This document shows, one piece after another, positions 22,801 through 32,855 of a stretch of 64,000 nucleotides of DNA (positions are counted from its first letter, which is position 1; the number at the start of each line of letters is the position of its first letter). Source of the DNA: Acanthamoeba castellanii str. Neff. Taxonomy: Eukaryota; Discosea; Longamoebia; Acanthamoebidae. The DNA lies in the NCBI RefSeq assembly GCF_000313135.1, contig NW_004457516.1, forward strand, positions 21,287 through 85,286, read 5' to 3'. The notes under the pieces are model-generated. The model was given only the letters and a program-made list of their open reading frames with translations. It was not told the origin of the DNA and made no database searches. Both the position numbers and the translations under genes were made by a program.

Positions 22801-25461
22801 GAGCGCAAGCAGGAGCTGGCCCGGCTGACCGACCAGCTGGCCGGGCTTGCTGCCGAGCAAACGCAGTGGATTGAAGCGCGCGCGCAGGTGGAGGAGGAGC
22901 TGGACCGGGAGCGCAAGGCGCGCGCCGGGCTCGAGACGCGGGTCAAGCAGCTCGAGGAGGAGAAGGTGGTGAGCGATGAGGTAGTGAAGCGGGCGAGCCA
23001 GCGCATGGAGAAGCAGAAGCGCGAGGCCGAGGAGCTGCTCGAGCGCGAACGTGACGAGAAGCGACGACTGAGCGAGGCCCTCGAGTTCGAGCGACAGCGC
23101 GCGGCCAAGCTCGAGCGCGAGCGGGAGGAGCGGGAGCAGCTGGAGGCCCAGCGGCAGAGGGAGCGGATCGAGGGCGGCGAGCGGCAGAGCCAGGAGGAGG
23201 CGCGGCTGCGCGACGAGCTCGAGGCGGAGCGCCGTGGCCGCGATACGCTGTTGGCCGAGCACGAGAAGGAGCTGGGCCGGTTCAAGGCCCTCGCGCAGGA
23301 CCTGGACCGGGAGCGCGCCGAGCGCGAGCGGGCGCAGGCCGAGCTCGATCGGGAACGCGAGGAGCGCGAGAAGCTGCAGAGCGAGAAGGCGAGCCTCGTG
23401 GCGCTGATCGAGATCGAGCGCCGGCGAGCCACCGACCAGAAGGCCGCCGACGAGGCGCTGCAGCGCGAGCGCGACCACGAGGCCCGCGAGCGGAGTGAGA
23501 TGGCCGAGCGGGCCAGGCGCGAGCGCGAGGCGCTGCAGAAGGAGCTCAGGGACCGTGACGAGGCCATCACGCTCAAGAAGGAGAAGACGAAGCTGTTGCG
23601 CCAGAAGATCCTGGTGCTGATGGAGGAGAACCAGCGCATCAAAGACGGGTCGCGGCGCGATCGGGAGCGCGACAAGGTCGAGCGCGAGCGCAAGCGCGAC
23701 GAGGAGTCGAAGCGGTCGCGCGAGGAGAAGGAGCGCGAGCGGGAGGAGCGGGAGCGGATCAGGAAGGAGAAGGAGAAGGAGGTGCAGGAGAAGGAGCGCA
23801 TCCGGAAGGAGAAGCAGATCGAGGTCGAGGAGAAGGAGAAGCTGCGACGCGAGATGGAGCGCGAGCGGGCGGAGAAGGAGAAGCTGCAGCGCCGGAAGGA
23901 GCAGGAGCTGGACGAGCTCCGACGGGACCTGCAGGAGAAGGAGATCATCGAGAAGAACATCTACTGTGCCGACGCCAATGCCTACTGCGCTGGTGGTATG
24001 TGATAACCCACACACACGCCATTCCATTCATTCCTTCACATTCCCCGCTTGATGGTGTGAGTGCAGACGTGCCGCGAGCGGCGCTGGATCTCCACACGTA
24101 CCTGGTGCAATACGACGGCACGCCGGCCCAGAAGGCCAGCTTCGTGCGCAAGGTCACCACCGCGATTAGTACCTCGATCCAGGTACACTCCTCCTCTTCG
24201 CACTTCGTTCTCCCCCCCCCAAGGAGTGCCTCATCGCATTTCGTTCTTTAGAGGGAAGCAGAAGACGCGGAGATGCAGAGCTTCTGGCTGTCGTACGTTG
24301 CCACGCTGTCGCACATGGCCCACGGGCAGGGCGACATCGAATCCAAGCCGGGCCTGCCGGGCCGCGATGTGGCCAAGGACCTGCGCAACACGGTCGTCAC
24401 CCGCAGCGTCAAGGACCGCGGCATCGTCTCGCGGTTCTGGGTCGAGAGCGAGCGGCGCAACCTGAGCCGCGACGAAGTCAAGCGCGTACTGCTCGAGGCC
24501 CTCGAGAAGGAGAAGGCCAACGGCAACGGCAACGAGCTTGCGCCGCTCATGCTGCTCGAGCTCGAGGTGGTGATGCTCGACACCCTGGTCAACCTGCTCG
24601 ACGCCGCCATGGCCCTGCTCGCGCCCGTGCTGGTGCCGGCCATCATGGAGTACCGCCCGTTCCTGTCGCGCCGGAAGAGCATGGTGCGCCGCGAGCGCGA
24701 GAAGGACAAGCGACGGCGGCCCACGCCTCAGCCCGACGGCGGTGACGAGGAGGGACCCAAGGTCTCGCCCGAGCAGGTGACCCACCAGCTCAAGGCCTTC
24801 CTCCAGATAGTCCAAAAGAAGAAGTGCGTTTCCAGTGTCGTGTCATGTGTGTCGTGTTGTACGTCTGTGCTGACGCGAGGGACAGGCTGTACGCGAGCGT
24901 GGTGCAGGTGATCTTCGAAGACTTGGCCCACGCGATCAACGCTCACCTGTTCAACACGCTGGTCCAGCGCGGAGAGCTGTGCACATCGGCCATCGGCTTC
25001 CAGATCAAGTTCGGCCTGTCGCCCCTGCGCGAGTGGCTCTTCGCCGCCAGCCTGGCCGACCCGGCCCGCGTGCGGGACTGTCTGGGGCACATCGAGGAGG
25101 CGGCCAACGTGCTGGTGGTGGACAAGCGCCTGTTCACCAGCGAGAAGGACGTCAAGGACATCTTCCAGCTGCTCAACCCCGTCCAGATCCTCCACTTCCT
25201 CTCCGCCTTCCGTACTGACGAGTACGTCCGCACCTTTTATCTTGTGTGCGGTGTGTGCGGTTGGGTGTGTGCGTGTGCGTGTGCGGTCACTAACTTTTTT
25301 TCGTGGTGGTTTGGTCGGGCAGGGAGTCGGAGATGGTCCCACAGGAGTCGCTGCAGGCGGTGCGGCATACGATCGCTCGAGCGAATGAACGGACGGGCAT
25401 GCTGCGCCTCAAGCTCGACCCACACACCAGCCCACTCCCGCCGCCTTCTTCGTCCTCTTGA
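19871..25461 (+). CDS. Long coiled-coil protein with C-terminal DIL (dilute) domain, no motor
   Basis: Probable start ATG at 19871 (MATSEAHRAPSTTP). An SH3-type proline motif, ELPPVPPRKPQ, lies near 20600. From about 21180 to 24000 the product is an almost uninterrupted Glu/Arg/Lys-rich heptad coiled coil of ~900 residues. Exons from 24066 encode a globular tail: DLHTYLVQYDGTPAQKASF, MQSFWLSYVATLSHM, then VQVIFEDLAHAINAHLFNTL, LCTSAIGFQIKFGLSPLREW, DVKDIFQLLNPVQILHFLSA. This matches the DIL cargo-binding domain of class V myosins and RADIL/afadin-type proteins. No myosin head is present. TGA at 25459. The open frame slips at about 21180, 22500 and 22708 without GT/AG sites; these look like single-base errors. 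Likely a tethering or cargo adaptor. Confidence 0.82.
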
Positions 25462-25555
25462 GAACATTGAGCGCAGCCAAAGTCGTTGAAGACCACACAC
25501 ACACACACGCATTGAGCAATCATCATTATACCTTCAAACTCTCTTATTTGTTGGC

Positions 25556-26681
25556 TTAGAACTGCTTCTTGTAGAAGTTGGCCACGAGCTTGATGGCTTC
25601 GTTGGCGCGCTGGGCCTGCAGCTCGTCCGACCAGTCGCCGCGCGCGGCGCAGAATCCGTGGTGGACGTCGTCGAAGCGCTTGTGCTCCGACTTCTCGTGG
25701 AGCGCCGGGCTGGCTTCCTTCAGCGCCTCCATGTAGGGCACCTTTTTCGCGTACCGCCGAGTTAGATGGAGCCCCGGCGCCGTATGACACACACACACGC
25801 AACACGCAACACACACACACACACACACACGGTACCATGTCGGGTTCGTCCTTGGTCGGGAGGTTGATGATGGGCACCTGCAGGAACTTGGCGTCATCGG
25901 GAGTGAAGAAGCTCGGGTGGATGAATGCCGCCGCGGCGTAGGTGGACCCGTCCTGTGCCGCATGCCAGGCCATTTTGGCTGTCGTGTGTTTAGGTGCGCA
26001 CACAAAGTCAAAGTGTGAGTCTTCACAGTCGTGTATAGTTGGTCGTGTCGTGTGCGGTGGTGCGTGTGCGTGTGCGGTGGTGCGTGTGCGTGTCCTGTGT
26101 ACCGCCCCAACAGAAGCCAAAGAGAGCGATCTTCTGGGCTCCCTCCTTCTGGGCAAACGCGGTGGTGGCGGCCAGGCTGGGCTGGATCTTTTCCCATGAG
26201 CCCTCCGTGCCGATCCACTTCAGCAGCTCACTCCGGCTAATACACGCGGGTTAGTCTGTACACTTGCGGGCCGGGCCACTACTGCTGCCTTAAAACGGGC
26301 GCAAGGGGTGAGGGCAGCAGCGGCAGTTGTGGAGGCGTACTCGTGGGTCTCCAGTTTCTCTGCGGTCCAAGGCGCCCCACGGAAGAAGTCCGGCAGCAGG
26401 ACCCGGGCGTGGGTGGCGCTGGCCACAAGGTCACAAAACTAAAAAGGAATTTTTTTAACAACAAAAAAAAAGAAATAAGAAATAAGACATACGACTGGTG
26501 GGGGCACCTGTTTGGTGTTGTTGTGGAAGCCGAAGATGTCGTAGATGCCGACGATGGCCGCCTTTGCGTCAGAAGGTCCGACACTGTAGACCTCTATTCC
26601 ACCCACCTCCACTACGCTCCCTTGAGGCGCATACTCCGACTTCACCGGAGGAAGCGAGCAGCAGGCGTCGGGCATCGACAT
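25556..26681 (-). CDS. Dienelactone hydrolase family protein
   Basis: Alpha/beta hydrolase of the DLH family (cytosolic; carboxymethylenebutenolidase-like). ATG at 26681 (MSMPDACCSL; a second Met is two codons on). Exons: GGIEVYSVGPSDAKAAIVG with IYDIFGFHNNTKQ, then FCDLVASATHARVLLPDFFR, then KIALFGFCWGG holding the nucleophile Cys, then AAAAFIHPSFFTPDDAKF and PIINLPTKDEPDM holding the catalytic Asp, and FDDVHHGFCAARGDW holding the His. The full triad is visible, and the length (~245 residues) is normal. TAA at 25556, 95 bp from the converging DIL gene. Two introns contain CA/GT-rich repeats. Substrate unknown. Confidence 0.9.
25787..25832. repeat. CA microsatellite in dienelactone hydrolase intron
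   Basis: CACACG and CA units in the intron that precedes the last exon of the minus-strand gene. Confidence 0.9.
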
Positions 26682-27043
26682 GGTGAGTATGGTGTGTTTG
26701 TCGTGTCTCTCGACGCCTTTTTTGTGTTTTTTTTTGGTCGACATCTTAACAAGCCGCCACTAGGGCGCAAGGGAGTGTTGCACATTCCCAAGAGCACGGG
26801 TAGATCCGCCCAGGCGCAGACAGTTGCCGCCACAGCAGGCCTTTGGGCGGCGCAGCTCTGGATAGAAGAACTCAGTGCAGCTCTCCCTTGAAAATTATTT
26901 ATTGTTATATTTCCCTGATCAAAACGGAATTTTCTCTATTCTGCATTTCTACTTCTTTTCCTTGCTTTGCTCTGTGAAATTTAGCTCACGGTGGGATAAA
27001 AGGCGGCTCTCCATCAAAAGAGCGATTATTGAATAATCACACA
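26682..27043. promoter_or_regulatory. Divergent promoter region of DLH and ABCF genes
   Basis: The 362 bp contain a G/C-rich left half and an A/T-rich right half. A TATA-like word, GATAAAA, sits at about 26996-27002, ~45 bases before the ABCF start codon, where a TATA element could lie if the leader is very short. Assignment is tentative. Confidence 0.4.
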
Positions 27044-27961
27044 ATGCCGAAGAAGGGAGCGTCAGCGAGAGCCAGAGCGCGAGCGGCGGAGAACGACGAG
27101 GCGACGACGAAGAAGGGCGCTGCCGCGGGCGGACGAAAGAAGAGGCAGACGCTGGGCGAGGAAATCAGCGATGAAGAAGAGGAGGTGAAATTGAAGTCCG
27201 GCCGTGGCAAGAAGGCCGCCCCTCCGAGGAAGGGAAAGAAGCCGGACAGCGACAACGATAGCGACAACGCTTCCGATAACGAGAACGAAGATGACGGAAA
27301 GGTGCCAAAGGCCAAGACCAGGCAAGCTACAGATGTGAAGGTCGTCTCGAAGACGGCCAAGATGCAGGCCATCATGGCCGAGGCGCAGAGCAAGGGAGAC
27401 GGTTCGGAGTTCGTGATCAAGCTTCAGGACTTCACCATGTCCTTCGCCGGATTGACGCTGCTCGACAGCACGAATCTCACACTCGCATTCGGACGTCGCT
27501 ACGGATTCGTGGGCGCGAACGGTCTGGGCAAGTCGACCCTGCTGCGGCACATCGCCCAGAGGCTGTTCCCTGGCATTCCGAAGAACATCCAGATCCTCTA
27601 CGTCGATCAGGAGGTCGATGCGACGGACGCGACTCCCCTCGCCAGCGTGATGGAAGCCGACGAGGAGCGAAACAACCTCTACAAGGAACTGGCCAAGCTC
27701 GAGGAGGAGAAGAAGGTCGAGGAGGCGCAGTACGCCGCGGGTGTCGAGCTCGAGTACGACGGCGCGCGCGATGAGCGCATCATCGAGGTGCAGAAGCGAT
27801 TGGCCGAAATCGGCGCCCACACGGCCGAGGCTCGCGCCTACGCCATCCTCAGCGGTCTCCAGTTCACCGAGGAGATGATCAAGGGTCCCACCAGGCACCT
27901 CTCTGGCGGTTGGCGCATGAGGATTGCCCTCGCTCGCGCGCTCTTCTGCCGCCCGCATCTT

Positions 27962-27994
<33 letters not shown>

Positions 27995-29143
27995 TTGCAC
28001 GCTTGCGTGTGGCTCGAGGACTTCCTGTCCAAGTGGAAGAAGACGCTGCTGGTCGTGTCGCACGACGTCGACCTGCTCAACAACGTCTGCACGGACATCA
28101 TCTCCATCAGCCAGCAGAAGCTTTTCCAGTACCGCGGCAACTACGACGCGTTCGAGCACATCGCCTCCGAGCAGCTGCGCCAGCAGATCAAGGCCTACGA
28201 GAAGCAGCAGAAGCAGATCAAGCAGGCCAAGATCGAGAAGGGCAAGGCCGGCAAGGCCGAGGACGCTGCCAAGAAGAAGGCCAAGGAGAAGGGCAAAGGC
28301 GGCGGCGGCGGAGGCAACCGCAGGGAGGGCAGCAACCAGGCCAAGAAGGCCGCCATGCGCAAGGTCCGCGAGGTCGAGGAGATGGAGAAGATCGCCAAGC
28401 CGCCTAAGGACTACCGGGTCTCCTTCTCGTTCGAGGAGGCCGACCCGCTGCCCCACCCCGTGCTCCAGGTCCAGGAGGTCGGCTACCGCTACCCCGCCGG
28501 CCCCGGCGAGCCCGAGAACCCGTTCATCTTCGAGAACCTCAACCTGGGCATCGATCTCGACACCCGGATTGCCCTCGTCGGCCGTAACGGCGCCGGCAAG
28601 TCGACCCTGCTCAACCTGCTCACCGGCGACGCCGAGCCATCCAAGGGCATGATCATCACCTCGCGCAAGCTCCGCATCGCGCGCTTCACCCAGCACTTCG
28701 TCGACCAGCTCACCATGGACCAGACCCCCGTCGAGTACCTCATGACCCGCTTCTCGGGCATGTCCGAGCAGGAGGCCCGCAACCAGCTCGGCAAGTTCGG
28801 TCTCACCGGCAAGGTCCATCTCAACAAGCTCGGCACCCTCTCCGGCGGCCAGAAGAGCCGAGTCGTCTTCGCCACGCTCGCCAACAGCAAGCCCCACATC
28901 CTCTTCCTCGACGAGCCCACCAATCACTTGGACATCCAGTCCATCAAGGCCCTCGCCGACTCCCTCCGCGAGTTCAACGGCGGCGTCGTGCTCGTCACCC
29001 ACGACCAGTACCTCATCTCGGCCGCCTGCAACCGCATCTGGTGCGTCGAGGGCAACGGCAAGGTCTTCGAGTTCCCCGGCGACTTCAAGGCCTACTCCGA
29101 GAAGCTCCTCGAGGAGATCGCCTTCCACGAGGAAGAGGCCTAA
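27044..29143 (+). CDS. ABC-F family ATPase (ABCF1/ABC50- or plant ABCF4-like)
   Basis: Single-exon gene, 699 residues from ATG 27044 to TAA 29141. The N terminus (1-~105) is highly charged, alternating basic and acidic/Ser stretches (DSDNDSDNASDNENEDD), as in ABCF1-type proteins that contact eIF2 and ribosomes. Two ABC cassettes follow: Walker A GANGLGKST (~156), signature LSGGWRMR (~286), Walker B LLLLDEPTNHLD (~306); then a lysine-rich linker, Walker A GRNGAGKST (~513), signature LSGGQKSR (~600), Walker B ILFLDEPTNHLD (~619). No transmembrane segments, so it is a soluble translation factor rather than a transporter. Lack of introns is unusual in this window. The long antisense frame is a codon-bias shadow. 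Confidence 0.93.
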
Positions 29144-29475
29144 GCGATGATGGCCAGCCATCACCCACCACCTCTGGTGCCACACAACAACGAAAATACA
29201 ACTATTTATTAGCATTTTGGCTTTCACACGCTGAGTGTGCAACCACGAAGCTGATTAGGGTTGCGTTAGAGCATGACGTGAGGATCATGTGATCGTAGTT
29301 CCCCTGTGCGCCTGGATGCTGCCGGTGCGACGTGCTGATGTGCTGACCAGACCAGACTGGCCTATCAAACGGGTGGTTGTGGGCTTTCTTGTTCGGCGTG
29401 TCGCGTTCACTGCAAAAATGGTGGTTGGCAGAGACGGGCGAGACTGCTTGACCACCAACCGGGTGAAGAGCAAAG
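29144..29475. other. Intergenic stretch between ABCF and BTB-WWE-ankyrin genes
   Basis: About 330 bp with an A-rich 3' UTR-like part near 29185-29220 and nothing recognisable as a gene. It must hold the promoter of the downstream + strand gene. Confidence 0.5.
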
Positions 29476-32400
29476 ATGAACCTGCAGATTGGGCATAGTC
29501 GAGCGGATGGGGGCGGGCGATCTGCGTCGGCCTCATCTGCTCCTTCATTTCCTGCACGGAGAGGCTCGCTGAATGCATCGAGTCATCGAAGCGCGAGGGA
29601 TGAAGGAACGAGAGATACGGGAGGAGGGGTGGGGAAGGCGCAGCTGCAACTTAGCGCTCGGCTGCAGAAGGACCCGAGCATGCTGAAGCGCTCCATCTCC
29701 ACCGGGCAGCTCACGACCCTCATCCAGACCGAGGTGGACGCATTGGAGGGCGAGCTGGACCAGCAACGGAAACTGGCTGCAGAGCCCAACGCCCCGCCTT
29801 CACGTGCGAATGATCTGCTGACCAAGAGCTTTGAAGAGGTGCTGCGCGACCAGTACAGCTTCATCGAGAACGACGAAGATTATGCCGCACAGATTTTGGG
29901 AGTTGCAGATGACCGAGTAGAGGAAGGACGCAGGCATGCAACGCCGACCGCCGCGACCAGGGGGCGTGCAGAGAAGACGGTGCAGGAGGCAAAGGAAACG
30001 AAGAAGGAGAGGGAGGCCGTTGCTGAGCTCTTGCGAGTGCTCAAGGCGGGCGAGGGGTCCCACGAAGTGGGCGACAAGAAGGCCAAGGAGGTCAAGGTGG
30101 AGCACTCCTACTTCGTCGGATGGCTGCAGAAGGCACGCATCTTCTGCCGTCTGGACCGGGCCGTTCAGCAGCAACCGCAAGCAAACATCGACATCTTTGG
30201 TACTACCTCCACCTCACCGCCCCACCCTGCTTCCCAACCAACGTGCAGCCCGATTGAAGCGAAGACTTTCGTCTGATCCTGTTCATCTTCACTACCACGA
30301 CTGCTGTGCAGATGACTTGCTGGCGGCTGAGACCCTGGACTACGGCAAGGAGGCCCTCGGCTACTATCAGAAGTGCATCTCCCTCCTGCCGCACCTGGCC
30401 GGCCTCACCGCGCCCGACCTCAAGCAAGCCAAGGTGCCACGCTCACCCCAACGCGCGGACCACACCTTACGTCTCGAGAACAGCCATTACTGACCCGCTC
30501 TTCCTTCGTGTGCCTGAAGGTGTACCTGTTCAGTGAGCTCGGGCAGTACTACCAAGGCAAGGGCATGTACGAGAAGGCTCTCCAGGTGCACCACTCACCC
30601 ATCCGACGTCCAAGAGTGGCACAGCGCTTCTGATGCTAGTCTCGCCTGTGTTGTTGCGTTGTGGCAGGTGGCGGTAACGCTGCTGTCCGAGAACAGACAA
30701 TCGCAGGAGATGCAGCAGATGCTGCGCGACTCTGTGACCGTCTTGAGGGAGACCGCCGATGCGAATCAAGCCGCCTTCATCATATCCACCATCAGCAAGC
30801 TCAAGTCGCCCATCGATGGTGCGTACGCCGAGGATCAGTGATCATCATCTACATATCTCTGTATGTCCAGAATATAAGACTCACTCTTTTCTCCTCACCA
30901 CAGCCTGCGTGGACTTTATCAGCGCGACCTACATGCAGCTCGAACCACTTCTCCAGCGAAGCTCCGATCCCACGTACAGAAACATAGCCTCACTTCTCGC
31001 CCTCGCCTCCCCTCTGTCGCCGAATATTAATACGGCTTACTCCATACTCTTGTCTGGTCATGTGCGCAGGTTCATCCAAGCGCGCATCAGCATCGTCAAT
31101 TGGTACAAGCTCCTTCTGTCGGAGGCACGCGTCAAACGACAGTGCAGCAAGCCGCCGCTCTCCGTCAGCCTGCGCCTTTCGAGCGGCATACGCGATGAGG
31201 GAGTGAAAGTGGTCGACCACACGCAGGAGTCGGTAGAGCGCCTTCGCCTTTTCTTTCTCAATGGGGGCTTATTGTTAGGGTTCTCTTACGCTCTGTGTGG
31301 ACTTGGTGGATCTGTTGCAGCTCATGATGGACTTGCTGCTGGGCTACCGCGAGCACGATCATTCACCAGAGGTGAGCGAGGCCGCCAAGCTGGCCATCGA
31401 GCAAGTGGCCGAATTTACCCTGGACATTATCGAGGAGGGCTACGAGCACGTTCAGGCCGGCACCGAAGGTTGGTCCCGTCTCCACTTCGCTTCGCCTTGC
31501 GCTGAATCGGCTCACCGCCTCTGCTCGTCACACCAGAGGCGGAGGGCCACGTGATCAGCATCCAGGTTCACATGGAAAGCCTGGTGCAGCGCTGCTCCTA
31601 CTTCCAGACCATGCTCTCGCTCAACATGGTGGAAAAACAAACCCAGCGCATGAGGTGCAATGCAACCCCTGTTCAAACCCTCCCTCCCAATCACGCTACT
31701 ACTTCTTTGCTGATCGATCTCTTGTTTGTGGCTCTGTCGTGCCCTGTGGTGCGCGTAGAGTCGTGACGTCTCAGCCCTATGTGTTCTTGGACATGATCGA
31801 CTATCTGTATCGCTCTGGTGGGTTCTCCTCTCCCTTCTCCGCCTCGACCCGCACCGCTTGGATGGAGGGACTAACTCAATATACCACGCACACGCACACA
31901 CATACAAACAATATTTGACCCACCAGAGGTGGAGTTCGAATCGTTCGATCACGCGCTGGCCGTGTACATGGTCGCCAATCAGTACGGGGTCGCCGAACTG
32001 AAGGAACTGGCCTCGAATTTCTTGTCGACCAGCGCCCACACCTACGCCGCGGAGATCGAGAGCGATTGGGCCAAGTTCAAGGAGGTCTACTACCTGGCCG
32101 ACACCATGAACCTCCCAAACCTCAAGGTTCGCGCGCGCTCTCTCTCTCTCTCTCACTCTCACGCAACCGACCACTGCTGTCCTCTCTTCCACACGCATGT
32201 CAGTACACTTATCTGGTGTGATTCTCCCTTTTGTTGGACGCAGGCGGCGCTGATGCAGCATTTGACCACCAACCAACGTTGGCTCAACAACTTAGATTCG
32301 CTGCCGCCCTTTGGCTCAGGTGCCGCACTGCTGGAGGAGGCAACACGCGCGTGAGGCGTAAGCGCGCGATTGTTGCAGACACTCATCATACTCCCCCTGT

Positions 32401-32813
32401 CTTTCTCTCGATGAGCCAGATATGCAGCACTTGCGGGACATCGAGTCCCACTTCCCTGATATCTTTGCCCGTGTATCGAACGACGGGCTAATCAAGAAGA
32501 TTCAAAGCGCGGCCAAGCACGGTACGTGGTAGGCCTAGGGCTTGATGGCGTGCTGATGCTGACGTGGCTGCTTCGGGTTGGGGGGGGGTGAGCAGACCAG
32601 CTGGCGATAGCCGAGTTCCTTGTCGACCTGCTAACCAAGCGGAAGAGAGGATCGTCCGTGCCGTGGTATTCCTCCACCTCCTACGAGCCCGCCGCAGGGT
32701 CGCAAGAAGAGTCAGTCGCCGCCACAGTGGACGCCCAGGGCATGTGCTCGGAGTGTCGTATCGTGATGGGCCACCTGACCACCTGCTCCATGTTCAAGAA
32801 CTTCAGGTACTAC

Positions 32814-32855
<42 letters not shown>

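Noticed and set aside
22428..24027. Two ~500-codon antisense frames rich in Ser/Arg or Leu
   Set aside because: These are shadows of the Glu/Arg/Lys coiled-coil codons (GAG, CGC, AAG read backwards). No domain and no splice logic.
27062..29242. 726-codon antisense open frame opposite ABCF
   Set aside because: Its Leu/Val/Glu/Asp-rich, repetitive composition is the reverse image of a GC-rich coding exon with strong third-position bias. The sense strand encodes a complete ABCF protein.
31990..32160. CT-rich stretch and small frames near the BTB exons as a separate gene
   Set aside because: They are intron sequence between exons that continue the BTB/BACK region in frame.
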